A stretch of 32,530 nucleotides of DNA from Candidatus Phocaeicola excrementigallinarum (lineage in GTDB: Bacteria > Bacteroidota > Bacteroidia > Bacteroidales > Bacteroidaceae), in NCBI GenBank assembly GCA_019120125.1, contig DWVR01000071.1, positions 1-32,530 of the forward strand, written 5' to 3'. The notes below the pieces were generated by a model. That model ran no database searches and was not told the DNA's origin. It was given only the letters and a program-made list of their open reading frames with translations. The position numbers were made by a program, and so were the translations under genes. Shown here one piece after another: positions 7,664-15,329 of this stretch (the stretch's first letter is position 1; every line of letters begins with the position of its first letter).

Positions 7664-8695
7664 ATGGTGAAGACTCCTTTGTTGGGGAGAACGTTGGACG
7701 AGTTGAAGGAAATTGTGACGGGTTTGGGTATGCCCAAGTTTACGGCAAGACAGCTCGCGTCGTGGATGTACGGGAAGAAAGTGCCGTCGATTGACGGGAT
7801 GACCGACCTTTCGCTCAAGAACCGGGAGCTGCTGAAGGGGAGTTTTGAGATAGGATGCAGTGCTCCGGTCCAGGAAATGCGTTCGGTGGACGGAACGGTG
7901 AAGTATCTGTTCTCTACTCCCGAAGGGAATTATGTGGAGTCGGTGTACATTCCCGAGGATGGCCGCGCCACGTTGTGCGTGTCGTCGCAGGTGGGATGCA
8001 AGATGAACTGCAGGTTTTGCATGACCGGCAAGCAGGGATTTTCCGCCAACCTGACCGCGGCCCAGATATTGAACCAGATCTATTCCATTCCCGAACGGGA
8101 GACGTTGACAAACGTTGTCTTTATGGGAATGGGCGAGCCGTTCGACAACCTGGATGAGGTGTTGCGTGCGCTTGACATTCTTACTTCGGATTATGGCTGG
8201 CAGTGGAGTCCGAAACGGATTACAGTCTCGACCGTGGGACTGAAGAAAGGGCTGGAACGTTTTCTGGAAGAAAGCGGATGCCATCTGGCCGTCAGTCTGC
8301 ACTCGCCCTATCCGGTGCAGCGCCGGGGACTGATGCCTGCCGAAAAGGCGTACTCCATCACGGAGATTGTGGAGGTGCTCCGCCGGTATGATTTCAGCAA
8401 GCAGCGACGTCTGTCGTTTGAATACATCATGTTCAAAGGAGTGAACGACAGCCTGATATATGCCAAAGAGCTGTTGAGGCTGCTCCGTGGCCTCGATTGC
8501 CGGATGAATCTGATCCGTTTTCATGCCATTCCGGGTGTGGATCTGGAAGGAAGCGACGGGGAGACGATGCTCGCTTTCCGTGACTATCTCACGAAGCATG
8601 GACTGTTCTCCACCATACGTGCGTCGAGGGGAGAGGATATTTTCGCCGCTTGTGGCATGTTGTCGACAGCCCGGAAGCAGGCGGAGAAGAAGTGA
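7664..8695 (+). CDS. rlmN: Dual-specificity RNA methyltransferase RlmN
   Basis: This 343-aa radical-SAM enzyme should methylate C2 of A2503 in 23S rRNA and A37 of some tRNAs, in the cytoplasm. The [4Fe-4S]-binding CxxxCxxC is GCKMNCRFC, with Cys 112, 116 and 119. VFMGMGEPFDN (152-162) is the family's SAM-contacting GEP region. Cys330 in DIFAACGML is the conserved C-terminal Cys that forms the protein-RNA adduct. Length is normal. ATG 7664 lies just behind a TAnnTTTG box. It is the first gene of a long + strand operon; pdxA follows after 27 bp. The link between rlmN and the rest of the operon is probably only positional. Confidence 0.96.
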   Translation: MVKTPLLGRTLDELKEIVTGLGMPKFTARQLASWMYGKKVPSIDGMTDLSLKNRELLKGSFEIGCSAPVQEMRSVDGTVKYLFSTPEGNYVESVYIPEDGRATLCVSSQVGCKMNCRFCMTGKQGFSANLTAAQILNQIYSIPERETLTNVVFMGMGEPFDNLDEVLRALDILTSDYGWQWSPKRITVSTVGLKKGLERFLEESGCHLAVSLHSPYPVQRRGLMPAEKAYSITEIVEVLRRYDFSKQRRLSFEYIMFKGVNDSLIYAKELLRLLRGLDCRMNLIRFHAIPGVDLEGSDGETMLAFRDYLTKHGLFSTIRASRGEDIFAACGMLSTARKQAEKK

Positions 8696-8722
8696 TGTCA
8701 GAATAATATAAGAACTCATGAT

Positions 8723-9817
8723 ATGGAAAATAGACGAATAAAAGTGGGTGTCACCCATGGAGATATTAACGGAATCGGTTATGAGGTGATTCTGAAGACA
8801 TTCTCCGATCCGGTTATGCTGGAATTGTGTACGCCGGTCATTTACGGTTCGCCGAAGGTGGCGGCTTATCATCGGAAGGCGATGGATATACCTGCCAGTT
8901 TCAGTATCGTCAATTCTGCGGCTGAGGCACAGGACGGACGGATGAACGTGGTGAACTGCATCAACGAGGAACTGAAGGTGGAACTTTCCAAGGTTTCCGA
9001 GGAAGCCGACAAGGCGGCTTTCGCGGCTCTCGACAGGGCGGTGAAAGACTATCGTGACGGTCTGTTTGACGTGTTGGTGACCGCACCGGCCCACAAATAT
9101 ACAGCTCCGGCAGATGACCTTCATTTTGAAGGGCATGCGGAATATCTGGAATCGCAGGCGGGCGAAGGGAAAAAGGCGTTGTCCGTCATGGTGAGAGGTG
9201 ACCTCCGTATCGCTTTGGTCACAGGTCATATCCCTGTGCGTGAAGTCGCGGGCTCTTTGTCCAAAGAACTGGTGATGGAGAAGATAGCCGTCTTCCATCG
9301 TTCCTTGAAACAGGATTTCGGCATTGACAGTCCCCGTATCGCGGTGCTGGCACTGAATCCTCATGCGGGGAAGCATGGACAGATGGGCACCGAAGAGGAA
9401 GAGATCATTACTCCTGCCATGAAGGAGATGACAGCCAAGGGAATACAATGTTTCGGCCCTTATCCCGGAGACAGTCTGATAGGTTCGGGCAACTATACGC
9501 ATTTCGACGGTATCCTGGCCATGTATCACGACCAGGGCATGCTTCCTTTCAAGGCTTTGGCCATGGATGAGGGAGTGGGTTTCACGGCCGGACTTCCGGT
9601 TGTACACACGTCTCCCGTCCACGGGACGGCATACGACATTGCCGGAAAGGGTGTTGCGTCGGAAGATGCGTTCCGTCAGGCGGTATATCTTGCGATGGAT
9701 GTATTCCGGCACCGTTGTTGGGAGAAGGAAATCTCCGCAAGGCCGTTGCGCAAGCAATATTACGAGAAGAAAGATGACAGTGACAAACTGAAATTGGATT
9801 CACCGGAAGAAGATTGA
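8723..9817 (+). CDS. pdxA: 4-hydroxythreonine-4-phosphate dehydrogenase
   Basis: This 364-aa PdxA carries out the NAD-dependent oxidation of 4-phosphohydroxy-L-threonine in the DXP-dependent route to pyridoxal 5'-phosphate. The signature pieces are in order: VGVTHGDINGIGYEV (8-22), FEGHAEYLESQAG (135-147), VTGHIPV with H169, LNPHAGKHGQMG with H214, and GILAMYHDQGMLPFK with H269. The three His residues correspond to the metal ligands of the Escherichia coli enzyme. The C-terminal HTSPVHGTAYDIAGKG is the substrate and NAD binding stretch. Length matches Bacteroidetes members, slightly longer than the E. coli protein. It is cytoplasmic. The next gene starts 2 bp after its stop. Confidence 0.96.
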   Translation: MENRRIKVGVTHGDINGIGYEVILKTFSDPVMLELCTPVIYGSPKVAAYHRKAMDIPASFSIVNSAAEAQDGRMNVVNCINEELKVELSKVSEEADKAAFAALDRAVKDYRDGLFDVLVTAPAHKYTAPADDLHFEGHAEYLESQAGEGKKALSVMVRGDLRIALVTGHIPVREVAGSLSKELVMEKIAVFHRSLKQDFGIDSPRIAVLALNPHAGKHGQMGTEEEEIITPAMKEMTAKGIQCFGPYPGDSLIGSGNYTHFDGILAMYHDQGMLPFKALAMDEGVGFTAGLPVVHTSPVHGTAYDIAGKGVASEDAFRQAVYLAMDVFRHRCWEKEISARPLRKQYYEKKDDSDKLKLDSPEED

Positions 9818-9819
9818 AG

Positions 9820-10527
9820 ATGAAATTTGCCATTATTTCCGCCGGGGAGGGTTCCCGGCTTTCACAAGAGGGTGTCCAACTGCCCAAACCTTTGGTACAG
9901 GTGAACGGGTGTGCCATGATTGACAGGCTGATACATATTTTCGCGGCGAACGGAGCGGACGAGGTGGTCGTGATCATCAATAATGAGGTGCCTTTGACCA
10001 AGCAGCATCTTGCGGAGCTGGAGAGAACTTCGGAAATTCCCCTGAAAGTGGTGGTCAAGACCACTCCCAGCTCCATGCACAGCTTCTATGAGTTGAGTCC
10101 GTATTTGAAGGATGACCGCTTCTGCCTGACCACGGTCGATACCATTTTCCGTGAGGACGAGTTCGCCCGTTTCATTGAAGCCTTCAAGACTTCCGATAAG
10201 GACGGCATGATGGCGGTGACTGATTATGTGGACGATGAGAAACCTTTGTATATAGGGACGGACGACCGGCTGGACATTACCGGATTCTACGATACGGCCA
10301 TGCCTGACACGAAATACATTTCCGGAGGAATCTATTGTCTGACCCCAAAGGCGATAGACACGTTGGAATATTGTATGAGGCACGGAATGTCACGTATGAG
10401 GAATTTCCAGCGTCAGCTGGTGGCCGACGGGTTACGGCTGGAAGCCTATCCGTTCTCCAAGATTCTGGATGTGGATCATGCCAGTGACATTGTAAAGGCA
10501 GAAGAGTTCTTGAACAGAAAAGATTGA
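9820..10527 (+). CDS. NTP-transferase (sugar/alcohol-phosphate nucleotidyltransferase)
   Basis: This 235-aa protein is a short, single-domain GT-A-fold nucleotidyltransferase. The N-terminus is the nucleotide-binding loop IISAGEGSRLSQ (G9-E10-G11-S12-R13), followed by LPKPLVQVNG with the PKP lysine at position 23. TTVDTIF supplies the metal-binding Asp107. No left-handed beta-helix follows, so no fused acyltransferase is present. Such enzymes couple CTP, UTP, GTP or TTP to a sugar- or alcohol-phosphate. It lies two genes upstream of a CDP-alcohol phosphatidyltransferase, so a cytidylyltransferase making a CDP-activated headgroup, as in archaeal and thermophile CDP-inositol synthesis, is the best inference. 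ATG 9820 is preferred over a TTG at 9814 that overlaps the pdxA stop. Confidence 0.8.
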   Translation: MKFAIISAGEGSRLSQEGVQLPKPLVQVNGCAMIDRLIHIFAANGADEVVVIINNEVPLTKQHLAELERTSEIPLKVVVKTTPSSMHSFYELSPYLKDDRFCLTTVDTIFREDEFARFIEAFKTSDKDGMMAVTDYVDDEKPLYIGTDDRLDITGFYDTAMPDTKYISGGIYCLTPKAIDTLEYCMRHGMSRMRNFQRQLVADGLRLEAYPFSKILDVDHASDIVKAEEFLNRKD

Positions 10528-10562
10528 CAGACTTATAACGAAAGAATAGAAAAAAGACAATC

Positions 10563-11441
10563 ATGCAGGGAAGAGGAAAGAAGATTCGGGTGGTAGGCGT
10601 GAGCCGTGGAAACGAGTTTTCACCGAATCATGTGGGAAACGATGCGGCCATCTTCAGACTGACGGCGGAAGAGCTGGAAAAGAAAGGGTGTGAGGTGGCA
10701 TTGTTTTCTGAAAAGGAATTTGTCGGGCGGCAGATTCAGGCGGACTTTATATTTGATATGGCCAGGGACAGAGCTGCGGTGGCGCGTCTGAAAGAACTGG
10801 AGGACGCTGGGGCGTTGGTCGTCAATTCCGGGTATGGTATAGACAATTGCGTGCGGAAGGCGATGACCGAACTGCTCATAGCCGGAGGCATACCTCATCC
10901 GGAAAGTTTCATCATTTCTACGGAGGAGAAGTTCACACCGGATGTATTCCCGTGTTGGATCAAGAGAGGCGATTCTCATGCCATGGTGAAGGAAGACGTG
11001 GTGTATGTGGAGTGTAGGGAGGAAGCCGAGGTGGTAATGGCCGATTTCCGCCGGCGGGGTATTCCGGTGGCCGTGGTGAACGAGCATCTGGTGGGCGACC
11101 TGGTAAAGTTCTACGGTGTATACGGTACGGATTTTTTCTATAGTTTTTATCCTACAGAGCAGTCGCACAGCAAGTTCGGACTGGAAGCGTTCAACGGAGA
11201 GACGAGAGGGTTTCCTTTCGACGTAAGTCTGCTCCGGAAATACGGTAACCGTGCGGCGGAGGCCTTGAATGTGCCGGTCTACGGAGGGGATTGTGTGGTG
11301 TCGTCCACAGGTGAGATTCATATCATCGATTTCAATGACTGGCCGAGTTTTGCCCGTTGCCGGGATGAGGCCGCCCCCAAGATAGCCGAGTGTATCTATA
11401 ACCGTATCATGGCAAAACTGACAACAGATGGGCATGAATAA
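10563..11441 (+). CDS. ATP-grasp-like enzyme
   Basis: This 292-aa protein shows the ATP-grasp pattern. An N-terminal pre-ATP-grasp region holds FDMARDRAAVARLKELE. CWIKRGDSHA carries a likely ATP-binding Lys134. NEHLVGDLVKFYGVYG (173-188) is the hinge strand with Glu174. IIDFNDWPSFARC (254-266) gives the Mg-binding Asp256 and Asn258. The family ligates carboxylates to amines or phosphorylates alcohols such as inositol phosphates. In this operon a kinase that makes the alcohol phosphate for the neighbouring nucleotidyltransferase would fit, but a ligase is equally possible from sequence alone. It is cytoplasmic, 35 bp after the previous gene, and its 3' end overlaps the next gene by 14 bp. Confidence 0.72.
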   Translation: MQGRGKKIRVVGVSRGNEFSPNHVGNDAAIFRLTAEELEKKGCEVALFSEKEFVGRQIQADFIFDMARDRAAVARLKELEDAGALVVNSGYGIDNCVRKAMTELLIAGGIPHPESFIISTEEKFTPDVFPCWIKRGDSHAMVKEDVVYVECREEAEVVMADFRRRGIPVAVVNEHLVGDLVKFYGVYGTDFFYSFYPTEQSHSKFGLEAFNGETRGFPFDVSLLRKYGNRAAEALNVPVYGGDCVVSSTGEIHIIDFNDWPSFARCRDEAAPKIAECIYNRIMAKLTTDGHE

Positions 11442-12384
11442 GGAGAAGAAAGGTCTTGAGGCTTCATTCAAGTCCATGGATACCGAAGAGTTTCTGGATA
11501 TCCATTTCAACCGTCCGATAGGTTATGTGTGGGCTTTGTTCTTCAACAGGTTCGGGGTACATCCCAATGTGGTGACTGTCTTGTCAATCTTTCTGGGGAT
11601 AGGTGCCGGAGTGATGTTCTATTATCCGGACATCAAGCATACGCTTGCGGGCATTTTTCTGTTGATGTGGGCCAACCATTATGACAGTTGTGACGGACAG
11701 TTGGCGCGCATGACCGGGAAAAAGACCCGTTGGGGACGTATGTTGGACGGTTTTGCCGGTGACATCTGGTTTTTTGCCATTTATTTCGCCATCTGCCTGC
11801 GTCTGACTTTCCAGCCGCTTCCTTTCGGCATCGGTGCGGAAAATGGCGCGACGTGGGGTGTGCTTATCTGGATTATCGCGGTTTTTTCGGGTACGGTATG
11901 CCACAGCAAGCAGTGCGCGTTGGCCGATTATTACCGGAATATCCATCTGTTTTTCCTGAAGGGAACATCGGGAAGCGAGCTGGACAATTTCAAGCAGCAG
12001 CGTGAGATATTCCACAGCCTGCCGTGGAAAAGGAATTTCTGGTGGAAGATGTTCCTGTATTTCTATGGGAACTATACGCGCAAGCAGGAGCATATGACTC
12101 CCAATTTCCAGCGTTTTTATGCGTTTGTTCAGCAGAAATACGGAAACGATATGCCTCAGGATCTGCGTGACGAGTTCCGCAGGCTCAGTCTGCCACTGAT
12201 GAAATACACCAATATCCTGACGTTCAACACGCGTGCCATCGCGCTTTATGTCTCGTTGCTTATCGGTGAGCCTTGGTTGTATTTCCTGTTTGAGATTGTG
12301 GTGATGACCACCATTTATGCCTATATGCATCACCGTCATGAGGCGATGAGTGCTTATCTCTATCAAAAATATGCAGAACAATGA
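11428..12384 (+). CDS. CDP-alcohol phosphatidyltransferase family protein (copy 1)
   Basis: This integral membrane protein of 318 aa carries the CDP-alcohol phosphotransferase motif HYDSCDGQLARMTGKKTRWG (84-103) followed by RMLDGFAGD. It reads D86-x2-D89-G-x2-A-R-x8-G103-x3-D107, then Asp at x4 (D112) rather than the usual x3. The family moves a phospho-alcohol from a CDP carrier to a lipid or alcohol acceptor at the inner membrane. A later block CHSKQCALADYYRNIHLFFLKG and the C-terminal NILTFNTRA are shared closely with the gene at 25598. ATG 11428 overlaps the ATP-grasp gene; ATG 11434 is an equally possible start. The next gene overlaps its stop as ATGA, so translation is probably coupled. 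Confidence 0.85.
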   Translation: MGMNKEKKGLEASFKSMDTEEFLDIHFNRPIGYVWALFFNRFGVHPNVVTVLSIFLGIGAGVMFYYPDIKHTLAGIFLLMWANHYDSCDGQLARMTGKKTRWGRMLDGFAGDIWFFAIYFAICLRLTFQPLPFGIGAENGATWGVLIWIIAVFSGTVCHSKQCALADYYRNIHLFFLKGTSGSELDNFKQQREIFHSLPWKRNFWWKMFLYFYGNYTRKQEHMTPNFQRFYAFVQQKYGNDMPQDLRDEFRRLSLPLMKYTNILTFNTRAIALYVSLLIGEPWLYFLFEIVVMTTIYAYMHHRHEAMSAYLYQKYAEQ

Positions 12385-13391
12385 AAGAGAAATTCCGTAA
12401 TATATTCTGGTTCTTCGGAATCTTTGCCATCGTGGTGATGCTTTTCACTTTTGACATGGATTACGGGGAGTTGTGGGCGAATATCCGTCGGGCCGGAGTG
12501 TGGCTTCCGGCAGTCATACTGTTGTGGGTGGTCATTTATTATCTCAACGCCTGGTCGTGGTACGTGATTATCCGTGACGGCAGGAGCGCGAAAGTTCCTT
12601 TCTGGAAAGTCTACAAGCTTACTGTCTCTGGTTTTGCCCTGAACTATGCCACTCCATCGGGGCTGATGGGGGGAGAGCCTTACCGCATCATGGAACTTAG
12701 TCCGTATGTAGGGGTCAGTAAGGCCACCTCTTCGGTGATTCTCTATGTGATGATGCACATCTTCTCCCATTTCTGGTTCTGGCTCACTTCATCTGTCCTG
12801 TATGTGTTTGTGGGGCCGATGAACTGGGGAATGGCACTCATGCTGATTGTGGTGGTGGCTTTCTGTTCGCTGGCCATCTACTTCTTCATGAAAGGCTACA
12901 GAAACGGTATGGCGGTGCGGGCCTTGCGGATGCTTACCCATGTGCCTTTCATACGTAACTGGGCCAGAAGGTTCGGCGAGGAGAAAAAGGAGACACTTGA
13001 AAGGATTGATTCGCAGATAGCCGAACTGCACAGGCAGCGCAGGAGTACATTCTATATATCATTGGGACTGGAGTATGCGGCACGTATTGTCGGTTGTCTG
13101 GAGGTCTATTTCATTCTGAACATCCTGACTACGGATGTCAGCTTCCTGGCCTGTATCCTGATCATGGCCTTCACGTCACTTTTCGCCAACATGCTTTTCT
13201 TCTCCCCCATGCAGCTGGGAGCGCGTGAGGGAGGCTTCGCTTTGGCGACAGGAGGACTGGCCATTCCGAGCGCGTTCGGCATTTACACCAGTCTGATAAC
13301 CCGTGTACGCGAATTGTTTTGGATTATAATCGGTGTGGCGCTGATGAAGATCGGTAACGGTACCAATAAAACAGATAATAAAAATGGATAA
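12381..13391 (+). CDS. LPG-synthase-TM / flippase-like membrane protein
   Basis: This 336-aa protein has about seven or eight hydrophobic segments and two hallmarks of the lysylphosphatidylglycerol-synthase TM (UPF0104/AglD) family: TPSGLMGGEPYRIMEL (91-106) and FSPMQLGAREGGFALATGG (274-292). A charged cytoplasmic stretch with a short helix (RRFGEEKKETLERIDSQIAELHRQRR) divides the two halves. It lacks the soluble aminoacyl-transferase domain of MprF. Members are linked to lipid flipping or to glycolipid and polyprenol-sugar handling. Right after a CDP-alcohol phosphatidyltransferase, it may translocate the new phospholipid or help make its headgroup. Its start overlaps the previous stop by 4 nt and its end overlaps the HAD gene by 8 nt. 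Confidence 0.82.
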   Translation: MKEKFRNIFWFFGIFAIVVMLFTFDMDYGELWANIRRAGVWLPAVILLWVVIYYLNAWSWYVIIRDGRSAKVPFWKVYKLTVSGFALNYATPSGLMGGEPYRIMELSPYVGVSKATSSVILYVMMHIFSHFWFWLTSSVLYVFVGPMNWGMALMLIVVVAFCSLAIYFFMKGYRNGMAVRALRMLTHVPFIRNWARRFGEEKKETLERIDSQIAELHRQRRSTFYISLGLEYAARIVGCLEVYFILNILTTDVSFLACILIMAFTSLFANMLFFSPMQLGAREGGFALATGGLAIPSAFGIYTSLITRVRELFWIIIGVALMKIGNGTNKTDNKNG

Positions 13392-14112
13392 GAGATTTGA
13401 TGGTATTCAAGGTATAATCTTCGATTACGGAGGTACGATTGACACAAACAGCCGTCATTGGGCGGAAGTGTTGTGGAACAAGTATGAAGAATATGAGATT
13501 CCTGTCGACAAGCAGAGTTTCAGGGATGCTTATGTGTACGGTGAACGCACGTTGGCCCGAAAGCCTTTGGTGATGCCCGAGCATGATTTCCTTGATGTGT
13601 TGTTCATCAAGGTCCGTCTGCAGATGGACTGGCTGGTGGAGGCTGGAAAACTTTCCCGTGAAAAAGTGGAGGCCTTGAATTATGTCCGTAAGGTCGCTTT
13701 GAGTTGTTATGATTATGTGCTCGAAGTCTTGCGTCATACTCGTCCTGTGATAGAGGATTTGTCGGATTATTACAGGCTGGTGCTTGTGTCAAACTTTTAT
13801 GGGAACATCGAGACCATCCTGCATGATTTCGGGTTGTCTGAGTATTTTTATGATGTCATAGAATCCTCGGTGGTGGGTGTGCGGAAGCCTGATCCGGCCA
13901 TCTATCAGCTGGGAGTGGAGGCGATGGGGCTTCCGGCATCGGAGGTGCTGGTCGTAGGCGACTCGTTTTCGAAGGATGTGGTTCCGGCAAAGAAAGTGGG
14001 CTGCAAGGTGGCCTGGCTGAAAGGTGAAGGGTGGGGAAATGAGGAAACTGACGAATCCTTGCCCGATATGGTCATTACCGACCTTGCCGATTTGTTACCT
14101 TGTCTATTATAA
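13384..14112 (+). CDS. HAD-superfamily hydrolase
   Basis: This 242-aa soluble protein has the four HAD motifs. Motif I is IIFDYGGTID (nucleophile Asp14), motif II LVLVSNFYGN (Ser136), motif III VVGVRKPDPAIY (Lys168) and motif IV VLVVGDSFSKDVV (Asp193, Asp198). An alpha-helical cap sits between motifs I and II (about 22-120), as in subclass IA. The second Asp of the usual DxDGT is Gly (D14-Y-G16-G-T), so the general acid may be missing or supplied differently, for example by Asp20. Subclass IA members usually hydrolyse small phosphate esters; in this operon a phosphorylated headgroup or phospholipid is a plausible substrate. It overlaps the previous gene by 8 nt. Confidence 0.85.
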   Translation: MDKRFDGIQGIIFDYGGTIDTNSRHWAEVLWNKYEEYEIPVDKQSFRDAYVYGERTLARKPLVMPEHDFLDVLFIKVRLQMDWLVEAGKLSREKVEALNYVRKVALSCYDYVLEVLRHTRPVIEDLSDYYRLVLVSNFYGNIETILHDFGLSEYFYDVIESSVVGVRKPDPAIYQLGVEAMGLPASEVLVVGDSFSKDVVPAKKVGCKVAWLKGEGWGNEETDESLPDMVITDLADLLPCLL

Positions 14113-14123
14113 GGGAGGCTGGG

Positions 14124-15329
14124 ATGAAAGAACGACGGATCGCACTGGTCGACAGGCAATATCTGTTGCCGTTTGTCCTGTTGACCTCTCTCTTTTTCCT
14201 TTGGGGGTTCGCTCATGCCATTCTGGACGTGCTGAACAAGCATTTTCAGGAGCTGCTTGCCATTACCAAGACACATTCGGCACTTATCCAGGCCACGATG
14301 TACATGGGGTATTTCATCATGGCTGTTCCTGCCGGACTTTTCATCACCCGTTTCGGCTACCGGAAAGGGGTGGTGTCTGGATTGTTGCTTTACGGAATCG
14401 GTTCCCTTCTGTTCATTCCCGGACAGTATTGGATGTCGTTCGACTTTTTCCTGTTCTCGCTGTTCGTGATAGGTTGCGGACTGGTATTCCTTGAGACGGC
14501 CGCCAATCCGTATGTGACGGAATTGGGTGCGAAGGAGACCGCTGCCAGCCGTCTGAATTTCGCCCAGTCGTTCAACGGTCTGGGATGCATTTTTGCTCCT
14601 ATTCTGACGGGATTCCTTTTGTTTTCGGATGACAATGGGATGAGGTCCGGTAATGTGGCTCTTCCTTATACCGTGATGGGAGTCATTGTGTTGCTGGTGG
14701 CTGTAATCTTTTCAAGGGTCAGGCTGCCCGAGATCAGGCACGAGGTGGAGGTCGATGATAGCGGACGGGCGGTCAGTCTTTGGTCGCACCGGCTTTTCGT
14801 GTTCGGGCTGGTCGCTTTGTTCTTTTATGAGATTTCGGAGATTTCCATCAACAGCTTTTTCATCAACTATGTGACCGATAAGGAGTGGATGAACGCACGT
14901 GACGCGTCTGTCATTCTTTCATTCGGAGGTTTGGGGCTGTTTATGGTGGGCCGTTTCGTAGGAAGCTGGATTATGGGCAGGGTACGTGCGGAGAAGATGC
15001 TTTTCTGGTGTGCCACGGGGACGGTTGCCACTACGCTTCTTGTATTGCTTGATGTCGGATATTTCTCATTGTCGGCCTTGCTTTGCGGATATGCTTTCGA
15101 GGCTATCATGTTTCCCACGATTTTCGCCTTGTCGTTGAAAGGGTTGGGAAGCCACACCAAGAGGGCTTCGTCCTTCCTGATGATGACACCGGTAGGAGGA
15201 GCGGTAGGCCCGTTGCTCATGGGTTGGGTGGGCGACCATATGGCGATGCATTGGGCTTTTGTCATTCCGTTTGTGGGTTATGTGGTGGTTTGGACGTTTG
15301 CCCGCTATGCGCTGGTTTGCCGGAAGTAG
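14124..15329 (+). CDS. FucP-like sugar MFS permease
   Basis: This 401-aa protein with about 12 transmembrane helices belongs to the FucP branch of the major facilitator superfamily (L-fucose/glucose/galactose:H+ symporters). The first helix reads SLFFLWGFAHAILDVLNKHFQE, close to the WGF-x-LN-x-F pattern of FucP. ALIQATMYMGYFIMAVPAGLF and LETAANPYVTELGAKETAASRLNFAQSFNGLG are further family hallmarks. It should import a monosaccharide across the inner membrane. ATG 14124 has the Shine-Dalgarno AAGGGAGG at 14111-14118; an upstream TTG is less likely. It is the last gene of the rlmN operon and overlaps the convergent GH65 gene tail to tail by 68 bp. The secreted GH65 enzyme could supply its substrate. 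Confidence 0.88.
   Translation: MKERRIALVDRQYLLPFVLLTSLFFLWGFAHAILDVLNKHFQELLAITKTHSALIQATMYMGYFIMAVPAGLFITRFGYRKGVVSGLLLYGIGSLLFIPGQYWMSFDFFLFSLFVIGCGLVFLETAANPYVTELGAKETAASRLNFAQSFNGLGCIFAPILTGFLLFSDDNGMRSGNVALPYTVMGVIVLLVAVIFSRVRLPEIRHEVEVDDSGRAVSLWSHRLFVFGLVALFFYEISEISINSFFINYVTDKEWMNARDASVILSFGGLGLFMVGRFVGSWIMGRVRAEKMLFWCATGTVATTLLVLLDVGYFSLSALLCGYAFEAIMFPTIFALSLKGLGSHTKRASSFLMMTPVGGAVGPLLMGWVGDHMAMHWAFVIPFVGYVVVWTFARYALVCRK

Noticed and set aside
7634-9757. Open minus-strand frame of about 700 codons antisense to rlmN and pdxA
   Set aside because: It covers two certain genes, gives a His/Arg/Gln-rich sequence with no family features, and results from the strong third-base GC bias of the real genes.
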